A DNA stretch of 20,212 nt from positions 1 through 20,212 of IMG/VR virus record IMGVR_UViG_3300008267_000525; one strand, 5' to 3'. Numbering within the stretch: the stretch's first letter is position 1; every line of letters starts with the position of its first letter. Below, piece by piece: positions 5,742 to 12,084 of the stretch. The position numbers and the translations under genes were made by a program. Below the pieces are notes generated by a model, which worked only from the letters and a program-made list of their open reading frames with translations, ran no database searches and was not told the DNA's origin. The stretch comes from a virus.

Positions 5742-5753
5742 TTTATTAATGAT

Positions 5754-5773
5754 TTAAAACTTATGATTATGAA
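5754..5773 (+). repeat. conserved translation-start leader, copy 2
   Basis: A 20-base exact copy of 197-216, again placed so that it contains the ATG ATT ATG double start, here of the ParB-like gene. It follows a 21-base gap after the HNH gene. Confidence 0.6.
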
Positions 5774-6524
5774 AACAGAATTAAAAGATGCCTTAGCATT
5801 ACTTAGAAAAATTAAATTCAGTAAAGACTACAAAAAGTTTGCTTTCCTTGAGATTAATAGAATAACTGACACAGAGCATATCCAAAAGATGATTGCTAGT
5901 GTTAGAAATATGGGTGTAATAAGACCTGTAATATGTGTTAGAGTAACATTTGTTGATGGTAAATCTCAGTTATATGTTATTGACGGTCAGCACTTGTTTA
6001 AGAGTCTTATGTCAGAAGATCTAGAAATACCTTATGTAGTAATTGATGTTAAAGATAAGATTGACATGGTGCATAAAATGGCTATGTTAAACAATTCATC
6101 TAAGTCTTGGACATTGCTTAATTATGTTAATGCATTTAAAATGCACCTTAGAGATTACTATCTATTAGATGAACTAAGAGTTATGTATAACATTGAACCT
6201 TTAATGTTGGCTACAATATGTACTAATGGTACTGAGTCTTCAATCTCTGGTTCAAGATTAATAAAATCTGGTGAGTTTAAAATTACTAATCCGCAAGCTC
6301 AAGAAATGGCAAAAGCATTCAATGATTTCTTTTTGAAGATTGGTAGAGCAGATAGATGGGTTAAGCATCACTTTTTACAAGTATTCTTGAGAGCTTGGGG
6401 TACATATGATCACCAACAGTCTTTAGATAATCTTAATAAACATATTGCTACTATTAAGGCTATGAGTGATACTAGTGCTGCAGAAGCTTTTATAAGCAAA
6501 AACATATTTAATCTAACAAAATGA
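5763..6524 (+). CDS. ParB-like N-terminal-domain protein
   Basis: 253 residues. Residues about 27-95 match the ParB/Srx fold: a 'plan' strand, a helix, VIRPVICVRV, then the signature LYVIDGQHLFKSL (residues 70-82, DGQH at 74-77) corresponding to IIDGHHR of ParB-like proteins. 'MLNNSSKSWTLLNYVNAF' (109-125) is the usual follow-on helix pair. ParB-type domains bind CTP and DNA in partition proteins; phage relatives include nucleases and DNA-modification partners. The arginine found in GERR-type boxes is not evident, so the catalytic type is uncertain. It overlaps the SF2 helicase gene by four bases, suggesting joint action. Confidence 0.8.
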   Translation: MIMKTELKDALALLRKIKFSKDYKKFAFLEINRITDTEHIQKMIASVRNMGVIRPVICVRVTFVDGKSQLYVIDGQHLFKSLMSEDLEIPYVVIDVKDKIDMVHKMAMLNNSSKSWTLLNYVNAFKMHLRDYYLLDELRVMYNIEPLMLATICTNGTESSISGSRLIKSGEFKITNPQAQEMAKAFNDFFLKIGRADRWVKHHFLQVFLRAWGTYDHQQSLDNLNKHIATIKAMSDTSAAEAFISKNIFNLTK

Positions 6525-7618
6525 CAAAAGATAGACAAGACATACAAATGGAAGCTTTAGCTGCTACTGATGGGAAAAGACTCTCATCAGTAGTGCTTGG
6601 AACTGGTGTGGGTAAAACTCTTGTAGGCCTAACACATATGGATAGAAACTCTACACCATTGATGAAATGTCTTGTAGTTGCACCTAAGAAAGCTATATTT
6701 CAATCCTGGAAAGATGATGCTGTTAAGTTTGATAAACATCATCTACTAGGCAGAATAGTTTTTACTACTTATCTAAGCTTAAATAAGCATGATCCTAAAG
6801 ATTATGATGTTGTTTATCTTGATGAGATGCATAGTCTACTAGACAGTCACCGGGGATTCTTGCAGTTATTCAAAGGCAAGATACTTGGTCTAACGGGTAC
6901 TCCACCAAAGAGAGACTATTCAGAGAAAGGTAAGCTAGTGCAAGAGTTTTGTCCTGTAGTATTTACATTTAAGGCAGATGATGCCATAGAAAACGGAATA
7001 CTGAATGATTATAAGATTGTTGTGCATGAGCTGAGACTAAGCAAAGAAAAGAACTATCAAGTTACTATGAAGAATAAAACATATATGACAGATGAAGAAT
7101 CTAATTATGTTTATTGGTCTAGAAGACTTGATGTTGGCTCCGGCAGTTTGCATATGCTCAGAGTTATGAGAATGAAAGCTCTTATGGAATACCCTACTAA
7201 AGAAAAGTATGCTAAGTTATTATTTGACAGCATAGAAAGTAAGTGTATTCTATTTGCTAATACTCAAGCTCAGGCAGATAAGTTATGTAATCATAGCTAT
7301 CACAGCAACAATCCTAAATCAGAAGAGAACTTACTTAAGTTTAAAGATGGAGAGATTACCAAACTATCTACTGTTCTACAGTTGAATGAGGGTGTGAATA
7401 TACCTAATCTTAGACAAGGTATTATTATGCATGCATATGGTAATGAGAGAAAAGCTGCTCAAAGGATTGGCCGGTTACTCCGGTTAAATCCAGATGATAA
7501 AGCTATTGTTCACATACTATGTTATATGGATACAGTAGATGAAAAGTGGGTAAAAGAAGCATTGGAAGGATTTGACCAGACTAAAATTATGTGGAAAAAT
7601 TTCAATGTTAGTGTTTAA
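6521..7618 (+). CDS. superfamily 2 DNA helicase / translocase
   Basis: 365 residues, compact. Motif I (Walker A) GTGVGKT 27-33; motif II DEMH 101-104 after VVYL; motif III GLTGTP 123-128; motif IV-like ILFANTQAQ about 243-251; motif V NEGVNIP 289-295; motif VI QRIGRLLR 314-321 with the arginine finger. This is a complete SF2 core of the UvsW/SSL2/SNF2-like kind seen in phage replication modules, probably branch migration, R-loop removal or origin handling. It lies directly behind a ParB-like gene and ahead of clpS. Three CCGG sites occur, two nine bases apart at 7471 and 7480. Confidence 0.9.
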   Translation: MTKDRQDIQMEALAATDGKRLSSVVLGTGVGKTLVGLTHMDRNSTPLMKCLVVAPKKAIFQSWKDDAVKFDKHHLLGRIVFTTYLSLNKHDPKDYDVVYLDEMHSLLDSHRGFLQLFKGKILGLTGTPPKRDYSEKGKLVQEFCPVVFTFKADDAIENGILNDYKIVVHELRLSKEKNYQVTMKNKTYMTDEESNYVYWSRRLDVGSGSLHMLRVMRMKALMEYPTKEKYAKLLFDSIESKCILFANTQAQADKLCNHSYHSNNPKSEENLLKFKDGEITKLSTVLQLNEGVNIPNLRQGIIMHAYGNERKAAQRIGRLLRLNPDDKAIVHILCYMDTVDEKWVKEALEGFDQTKIMWKNFNVSV

Positions 7619-7635
7619 TTTATTATCTTAATGGT

Positions 7636-7890
7636 ATGGAAGAGACCAAAACACACAGATTAGTAATTTACAATGATGATGTAAATTCATACCAGTATAT
7701 CATGGCTAGCTTGATTAGGTTCTGTAAACATGAGCCTCTTCAAGCTGAGCAATGTGCTTTATTAGCACATATGACCGGAAAATGTCAAGTTAAATCAGGA
7801 GATTTCTTGGAAATGTTTGATTTAAAGAATAAATTTGATGACTTAGACATTAACACAGAAATTCAAGAGTATGCAGGTAATTTGCATTGA
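7636..7890 (+). CDS. clpS: ClpS-like adaptor (N-degron recognition)
   Basis: 84 residues covering almost the whole ClpS core. The substrate-pocket signature YNDD is at residues 12-15 (N13, D14, D15), followed by the first helix. LLAHMTGK (42-49) corresponds to the LAVHYQGK region of E. coli ClpS, with H45 at the pocket His and GK conserved. A C-terminal 'LDINTEIQ' matches the last strand of the family. ClpS delivers proteins with N-degrons to the Clp unfoldase/ClpP protease. The E. coli gate residue Met40 aligns with Tyr19, so specificity may differ. A phage-made ClpS could redirect or block host proteolysis. The family call is strong; the role in infection is inferred. Confidence 0.85.
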   Translation: MEETKTHRLVIYNDDVNSYQYIMASLIRFCKHEPLQAEQCALLAHMTGKCQVKSGDFLEMFDLKNKFDDLDINTEIQEYAGNLH

Positions 7891-7910
7891 TGATTTTTTT
7901 TGTATATTTG
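7881..7910 (+). promoter_or_regulatory. Bacteroidota-type promoter for the GIY-YIG gene
   Basis: TTTG (7881-7884), 18 bases, then TATATTTG (7903-7910) fits the Bacteroidota consensus TTTG/TAnnTTTG. It begins inside the end of clpS. Transcription should start about 4 bases after the -7 box, at or beside the ATG at 7914, giving a leaderless or almost leaderless message. Confidence 0.65.
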
Positions 7911-7913
7911 TGT

Positions 7914-8633
7914 ATGAAAAAGTTTTTTATATACACTCTAGAGGATCCAATTAGTTTAAAGATAAGATACATAGGATTAACTTCAAAAAAATTAAGTGTA
8001 AGATTATCTGGCCATTGTGCAAGCTTAGAAAAAAGTAAATCACATAAAACAAATTGGATTAAAAAACTTATTGTTCAAGGTAGAAAACCAATAATTAAAG
8101 AATTAGATATTGCATATTCATTAGAAGAAGCTTGTGAGCTTGAAATTTATTGGATTGACCAATTTAAACAATGGGGTTTTGATTTAACAAATGCTACTAT
8201 AGGTGGTGAGGGTGTGATTGGATATAAATATGATAAAGAAATGTATAAGGTTCTTGCACAAAAATTATCTAAACCAATTTTACAGTATGACATAAAAGGT
8301 AACTTTATTAAAAAATGGAATTCTATACTTGATGCAGCTAAATACTTTAATTGTGGATCAACTGCTATAAGACATGCTCTAGTAGACTATAAAAGAACAA
8401 GTAATAATTTTTTTTGGAGATACTATGAAAAAGATTATCCTGAAAAAATAAATGTTAGTGTTCTTTCTGGAAATGTAATTCCGTTAAAAGTATATGATAT
8501 TGTTTTAGATATAACAACTACATATATGTCAAAACAAGAAGCTTTTGCTACAGTTGGAAGACCTAGTAATTATAGCAAATATGTTAATAAAGATAAGTAC
8601 TTTAAAAAAAGATATAAATTTATGTTATGCTAA
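7914..8633 (+). CDS. GIY-YIG homing-type endonuclease with NUMOD-like repeats
   Basis: 239 residues from the ATG at 7914; an ATG at 7890 gives a longer N terminus that lies over the promoter and is less likely. The GIY-YIG domain is residues about 4-85: FIY 5-7, RYIG 18-21, candidate catalytic R30, metal-binding E77 (ELEIYWI). Residues about 121-170 (PILQYDIKGNFIKKW..., AAKYF...AIRHAL...F-W-R-Y) form a NUMOD1/IENR1 DNA-binding repeat, and 190-235 a second, weaker one. This is the design of free-standing phage homing endonucleases. The gene is more AT-rich than its neighbours, has its own promoter, and contains no CCGG. It was probably inserted between clpS and the 8627 gene. Confidence 0.88.
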   Translation: MKKFFIYTLEDPISLKIRYIGLTSKKLSVRLSGHCASLEKSKSHKTNWIKKLIVQGRKPIIKELDIAYSLEEACELEIYWIDQFKQWGFDLTNATIGGEGVIGYKYDKEMYKVLAQKLSKPILQYDIKGNFIKKWNSILDAAKYFNCGSTAIRHALVDYKRTSNNFFWRYYEKDYPEKINVSVLSGNVIPLKVYDIVLDITTTYMSKQEAFATVGRPSNYSKYVNKDKYFKKRYKFMLC

Positions 8634-8896
8634 AAGTAATATGTATTGATGCCAGTAACAAGCCTAAAAGAATATCACCATATGAGTGGTTAACTGAAGG
8701 TAAAGTGTATACAGTAATTGAAGTTGCAAGAATGAGTTTACAACAAAATAGATTTGGTTATAGACTCAAAGAAGCGCAACTATCAGAACAATCATTTCCT
8801 TATGAGTATTACAGTGCTGATAGATTTGCTCCTTATGTTACTTTAGAAGCAATAGAAGCAGAACATTTTCAAGAAGCAGATTTAGAAACAGTTTAA
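8627..8896 (+). CDS. small conserved-looking phage protein, SH3-like
   Basis: 89 residues: KVICIDASNKP, then GKVYTVIEVA, then EYYSADRFAPY. This short beta-rich pattern ('cIDnS...GK.Ytv...yy..RF.P') recurs in small phage proteins, probably an SH3-like barrel, with no known function. It overlaps the GIY-YIG gene by seven bases, so the insertion left the start of this gene intact or supplied it. Confidence 0.7.
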   Translation: MLKVICIDASNKPKRISPYEWLTEGKVYTVIEVARMSLQQNRFGYRLKEAQLSEQSFPYEYYSADRFAPYVTLEAIEAEHFQEADLETV

Positions 8897-8909
8897 ATTT
8901 TAAAAGTTT

Positions 8910-9086
8910 ATGGAAAAGCAGTTAGGTTTTCTGGCTGTATTGGTATATATTTATATCATTGCATCCCAGGTATTTATGGCTTACTTTTGGTATCTATGGT
9001 CTCAGGATCACGGATTCTTAAGTACAGTATTTATTGGTCCTATAGTAGGAGAAATTAAAGGATTATTGTTCCCATTTTTTATTTAG
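8910..9086 (+). CDS. small two-span membrane protein (58 aa)
   Basis: A short gene with an ATG at 8910 and TAG at 9084-9086, filling the space before 9090. Two hydrophobic segments (about 5-30 and 36-57) flank a short polar loop (SQDHG); the second contains a GP-Gly pattern and ends PFFI. The topology suggests an inner-membrane protein with both ends on the same side. Small phage membrane proteins often modify entry or lysis; nothing more specific can be said. Confidence 0.65.
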   Translation: MEKQLGFLAVLVYIYIIASQVFMAYFWYLWSQDHGFLSTVFIGPIVGEIKGLLFPFFI

Positions 9087-9089
9087 CAT

Positions 9090-9539
9090 ATGGAGTATAC
9101 TTATGAAGATGTGCTGGTGCAATGTGAGTTAGTTAAGAATCTTCTTAAGGAGGGTAAGAACAGAAGAAGTATGGATAGAAGAAACTATCTCATTGCACTT
9201 ATGTATTACAAGTTTCATAAGACTGAAGTTGCTATAGCTAATGTTTTTGATATGAAGAGAGAGACAGTAACTTCTGCAAAGTTTCATCCGTATCAATTAC
9301 TAGAATATAGTGATATTAGTTTTATTGCTAATGTAAATGATATTATGATTCAGTTTCCTTATGAGTTTCCTAACCATAAGGCAGGACAAGCTGATAAAAG
9401 ATATACAGCAGTTATAACTCACTTTGACAAAGATGTTAAAAAAAAGCTAAAAAGTTATATGGAGTTTAAAGGTATATCAAGAATAGATATGGCAGTTAAA
9501 GATTTAGTAATTAAAGCCTTAAGATTATGGGAAGAATGA
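9090..9539 (+). CDS. predicted DNA-binding regulator (HTH plus C-terminal domain)
   Basis: 149 residues. Residues about 30-66 (RRNYLIALMYY..., then AIANVFDMKRETVTSAKFHP) form a convincing helix-turn-helix of the DnaA-C-terminal/sigma-like type: a recognition helix after a tight turn. The C-terminal 45 residues (YTAVITHFDKDVKKKLKSYMEFKGISR...AVKDLVIKAL) have a strand-helix-helix layout as in ribbon-helix-helix dimerisation or DNA-binding domains. It is likely a small phage transcription regulator, a candidate to control this gene block. The gene at 9536 overlaps its stop codon (ATGA). Confidence 0.7.
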   Translation: MEYTYEDVLVQCELVKNLLKEGKNRRSMDRRNYLIALMYYKFHKTEVAIANVFDMKRETVTSAKFHPYQLLEYSDISFIANVNDIMIQFPYEFPNHKAGQADKRYTAVITHFDKDVKKKLKSYMEFKGISRIDMAVKDLVIKALRLWEE

Positions 9540-9787
9540 AAGAATTTTGTATAGATTTGATTAATGCAAATGGTGGTATACCAGAAGGTATTACTATAGC
9601 TGATGTAGCTAGAATGAAAGAGTTAGACATGTATAATTGGGAAGAGTATGAAAGACGGCAAGAGAAACTCAGATTACAACAAATTGAATCTGCAAATCCA
9701 AGAGAGATTGCAAAGAAGATTGAAGCTGAAAGAGAATTTTCTAAAACAACCGGTGAAGGAAAAGCCGGAGAAAACAGTAAACAATGA
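9536..9787 (+). CDS. small charged protein, unknown
   Basis: 83 residues from the ATG at 9536 in an ATGA overlap; an ATG at 9527 would add three residues. The N terminus is a helix-turn segment (LINANGGIPEGITIADVARMKELD), followed by a long, very charged helix (about 35-65) and a polar tail. The regulator-like context and composition suggest a partner for the upstream HTH protein, but no family is recognised. It contains two CCGG sites 15 bases apart and the only CGG arginine codon of the window (9655) not preceded by C. Confidence 0.6.
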   Translation: MKEFCIDLINANGGIPEGITIADVARMKELDMYNWEEYERRQEKLRLQQIESANPREIAKKIEAEREFSKTTGEGKAGENSKQ

Positions 9788-9999
9788 AGAAGGGGACTAG
9801 AACTTGGATATTATGGTATATGGTATTTATGCATGTACTTGCTGTAATCGGTAGTACAGGTATTGCAGTATATATGCAGCTATGTTATCCTGGAGTATGG
9901 AATTGGATTTTACTAATGGTTATATCATTTATAAATTACATATTCCTTGACAGCATGTTTAAATTAATTGATAGAATTATTAAAAGAAGAAGCAGATGA
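9784..9999 (+). CDS. small two-span membrane protein (71 aa)
   Basis: Two hydrophobic segments (about 8-29 and 40-57) with a basic C-terminal tail (IDRIIKRRSR), predicted to stay in the cytoplasm. It overlaps both neighbours by four bases (ATGA), so its production is coupled to the secreted protein that follows. Unknown family. Confidence 0.65.
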   Translation: MKKGTRTWILWYMVFMHVLAVIGSTGIAVYMQLCYPGVWNWILLMVISFINYIFLDSMFKLIDRIIKRRSR

Positions 10000-10409
10000 A
10001 AAAGTTATTTTTATTATTAGTGTTGTCAGCAAGTACAGCACATTCACAAATTGTTGTTAAAGAAGCAACAAAAGATAGTACAGTATGGTATAGTAAACTT
10101 ACAGGTTTACCTAAACTAATACATTTTTATGGTACAGATTCAGATAGATATACATTATTCTATAAGAATCTTGAATACCAGTATATTACTGATGTTGATT
10201 ATATATCATTAGGGTCAAAAGAAAGCACAATAGAGTTCTTTACAATTCTTAAAACAACATTAGAAGAAAAGAAAGAGGTTAACTTTGATTTAGATGGTAA
10301 GACATGGTTCCTAAAGACTGGATCTAAAATGGCTATGATGTCTAGCTCAGGTACTAGTTTTTATCTTACTGAAAAGAATCTAACTAACATACTTGAAGCA
10401 TTGCAGTAA
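9996..10409 (+). CDS. secreted/periplasmic protein, unknown
   Basis: 137 residues with a clear signal peptide: MKK, hydrophobic core 4-10, then SASTAHS with probable cleavage after S17 (A-H-S|Q). The mature protein of about 120 residues is beta-rich, has no Cys, and carries no lipobox. An exported phage protein outside a lysis cassette suggests modification of the host envelope or periplasm. It sits between two small membrane proteins in overlapping order, consistent with a common envelope task. Confidence 0.7.
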   Translation: MKKLFLLLVLSASTAHSQIVVKEATKDSTVWYSKLTGLPKLIHFYGTDSDRYTLFYKNLEYQYITDVDYISLGSKESTIEFFTILKTTLEEKKEVNFDLDGKTWFLKTGSKMAMMSSSGTSFYLTEKNLTNILEALQ

Positions 10410-10604
10410 TTGAAACACTTTATTAAATATCTCATAGTTTGGATAAGCCAAAACTTAGCCATGCCTTTTTGGACTGTAGGTCACATACATTTGATGACTA
10501 CAGTTTATGAAGATGCTATTGAGATTATAGCTTCCTGCGGTATGAACTTAATAGTTGCCGCAGGATTTTTTATTGATTACTTTGACCAAAGAAAAAATAA
10601 ATAA
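10410..10604 (+). CDS. small membrane protein, TTG start
   Basis: 64 residues if translation starts at the TTG directly after the preceding TAA. The following residues K-H-F-I-K-Y-L-I-V-W and the fixed position favour that start over an internal ATG at about residue 18. Hydrophobic segments are about 5-22 and 37-56, with a charged DYFDQRKNK end. Third membrane protein of the 8.9-10.6 kb group. Confidence 0.5.
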   Translation: MKHFIKYLIVWISQNLAMPFWTVGHIHLMTTVYEDAIEIIASCGMNLIVAAGFFIDYFDQRKNK

Positions 10605-10605
10605 G

Positions 10606-10824
10606 ATGAAACAGACAGCAGTAGAGTGGTTGGTTAGTCAGATAGACAATCCAAAAACATTAGAATGGTTAAAAGAAGAAATTAAACAAGCCAAAGAATT
10701 GGAAAAGATGCAGCATCAAGAAACCTTTAATCAAGCAAGGTTGGTAAAAACATTTGAAAAAGATATGCCACTAATTTGGGATTCATGGTATCAATATTAT
10801 AACATAACCTTTAAATCAGAATAA
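10606..10824 (+). CDS. small KQTAVEWL-type phage protein, unknown
   Basis: 72 residues from the ATG at 10606; a longer frame begins upstream with TTG and would cover the previous gene. The start MKQTAVEWL, with a following charged helix (LKEEIKQAKELEKMQ), is a pattern I recognise from many small proteins of phages infecting Bacteroidota, for which no function is known to me. It ends 'KSE' in a 17-base sequence repeated at the end of the next gene. Confidence 0.75.
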   Translation: MKQTAVEWLVSQIDNPKTLEWLKEEIKQAKELEKMQHQETFNQARLVKTFEKDMPLIWDSWYQYYNITFKSE

Positions 10825-10828
10825 GATG
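10812..10828 (+). repeat. 17-bp gene-junction repeat, copy 1
   Basis: TAAATCAGAATAAGATG, covering the last codons (KSE-stop) of one gene and the ATG of the next. Exact copy at 11161-11177. Confidence 0.6.
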
Positions 10829-11173
10829 AAAAGCAAAGTGATACCAATTCCAATATATGGTGGTAAGCTCATAGCTATTGTTTCTAAAGATATAAATCTT
10901 ATAGCAAAAAAGTACAAGCAGATTGTTGATGCATCAAACTATGGAGCATTTACATTTAAAGATGACTCTCAATACAGAACCTATATTATGGTGCTTGAAG
11001 ATGGTTGGAGATCAAATGTAGTGCATGAATTAGTACATGTAGTTAATTATATTTACCTTGACTGTGCAATGCAATTAGACAGAAATAATGATGAACCACA
11101 AGCTTATCTGATGGGATGGTTATATCATGAGATTGATAAATTTTTAAAAGAAGTAGAAACTAAATCAGAATAA
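10826..11173 (+). CDS. small HExxH metallopeptidase-like protein
   Basis: 115 residues. HELVH at 67-71 gives two zinc-ligand His and the catalytic Glu. A downstream Glu in NDEPQAYLMGWL (E90) is well placed as the third ligand, as in minimal zincin phage proteins. There is no signal peptide, so it should act in the cytoplasm. Whether it cleaves host, head or regulatory proteins is unknown; the zinc-site pattern is convincing, but activity is inferred. Confidence 0.75.
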   Translation: MKSKVIPIPIYGGKLIAIVSKDINLIAKKYKQIVDASNYGAFTFKDDSQYRTYIMVLEDGWRSNVVHELVHVVNYIYLDCAMQLDRNNDEPQAYLMGWLYHEIDKFLKEVETKSE

Positions 11174-11177
11174 GATG
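11161..11177 (+). repeat. 17-bp gene-junction repeat, copy 2
   Basis: TAAATCAGAATAAGATG again spans KSE-stop. Here the ATG it contains opens only a very short frame, and the real next gene starts at the following ATG (11179). Confidence 0.6.
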
Positions 11178-11178
11178 T

Positions 11179-11457
11179 ATGACACTTAGAGATACAGAAC
11201 TTATAGGTAAGAAGCTTGTAAAGTATGGATTCTATAGATCTAATACAGATCATCAAGATTATAGGCTTCCTAATGTTGAGGGTGCTATAAATATATACTT
11301 TAAGAAATTTGGACAAGTTTGGGTTGCTTCAATATTTCATGATATAGATTTTCATACTAAAGTTAAATTTGAAGGTCATCAAGCTGTATTTACTCCAGAA
11401 TGGGTGGTAGAAGAACATAAGAAGTTACAAGCAATGTTTAAATTTTTAAGATCATGA
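11179..11457 (+). CDS. unknown small protein, tandem paralogue C
   Basis: 92 residues. The N terminus MTLRDTELIGKKLVKYGFYR aligns with MTLKEKKASIKKLEKFGFIR of the next gene, and both have an aromatic beta-rich middle and end in a helix, so the two arose by tandem duplication. Unknown family. It overlaps the partner by four bases (ATGA). Confidence 0.65.
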   Translation: MTLRDTELIGKKLVKYGFYRSNTDHQDYRLPNVEGAINIYFKKFGQVWVASIFHDIDFHTKVKFEGHQAVFTPEWVVEEHKKLQAMFKFLRS

Positions 11458-11744
11458 CATTAAAAGAGAAAAAAGCTTCTATAAAAAAACTAGAGAAGTT
11501 TGGGTTTATAAGATGCCGTGGTAATGATTACTCTTTTTTATATTACTATAATGACATTGAGATAATGTATAGTTATTTTCAAAGAAATAGTAAGGATACT
11601 TATATTTTTAGAGTAGACATTTTCTTTCCTGCTGGTTTTGAACTTAAATTTGGAGAAATTTTTTATGTAGAAAGTATTGATCCTGAAGCTATGTTAGACT
11701 TTGTTAAGAAAATGGCTGCAGCTGTGGAATTTATTATAACATAA
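11454..11744 (+). CDS. unknown small protein, tandem paralogue D
   Basis: 96 residues, partner of the 11179 gene (shared 'MTL....KKL.K.GF.R' start, then alternating aromatic strands). Probably an alpha/beta fold of about 90 residues. No function known. Confidence 0.65.
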   Translation: MTLKEKKASIKKLEKFGFIRCRGNDYSFLYYYNDIEIMYSYFQRNSKDTYIFRVDIFFPAGFELKFGEIFYVESIDPEAMLDFVKKMAAAVEFIIT

Positions 11745-11755
11745 CAATTAATAAC

Positions 11756-11989
11756 ATGATAAAAATGGGAGAAATTATTTTAAAATTTGACTCTATAGAA
11801 GAGGCAGAAGATGCTAGAACAGCATTAGATGGTTATAAATGGAAACTTGCTATGTGGGACTTAGATCAGCATTTAAGATCTGAACTTAAGTACAATGAAA
11901 AAATATCTGGAGAAACAGATGCTGCTTATGATGCGGTTAGAGAAAAGATCCGGGAGATCTTGGAAAGTTACAATTTAAACTTAGAATAA
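11756..11989 (+). CDS. conserved small phage protein, unknown function
   Basis: 77 residues; ATG at 11756, with another at 11765. The pattern 'ALDGYKWKLAMWDLDQHLRSELKY...YDAVREKIREIL..YNLNL' belongs to a widespread small phage protein family whose function is not known to me. It is helical and rich in Trp. The stop overlaps the ATG of the 31-residue gene that follows (TAATG). A CCGG lies at 11950. Confidence 0.75.
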   Translation: MIKMGEIILKFDSIEEAEDARTALDGYKWKLAMWDLDQHLRSELKYNEKISGETDAAYDAVREKIREILESYNLNLE

Positions 11990-12084
11990 TGACAATAGTA
12001 ATATTTACAGTAATTGTATTAGTAGCATTTGTTCTTATAGTATTTCCATTATGGGATAATGATGACAATAACTGGGATCAGTAA
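11989..12084 (+). CDS. 31-residue single-span membrane peptide
   Basis: A very short frame exactly bridging two genes by TAATG overlaps at both ends (11987-11991 and 12082-12086). It has one hydrophobic segment (residues 3-22) and an acidic/Asn tail (WDNDDNNWDQ). The perfect overlap on both sides is the main argument that it is real. Confidence 0.6.
   Translation: MTIVIFTVIVLVAFVLIVFPLWDNDDNNWDQ

Noticed and set aside
7890-7913. Longer GIY-YIG protein from the ATG at 7890
   Set aside because: This stretch contains the -7 promoter box, and the FIY motif sits correctly close to an N terminus at 7914.
10555-10605. Longer 10606 protein starting at an upstream TTG
   Set aside because: It would cover the end of the 10410 gene, and the ATG at 10606 gives the familiar MKQTAVEWL start.
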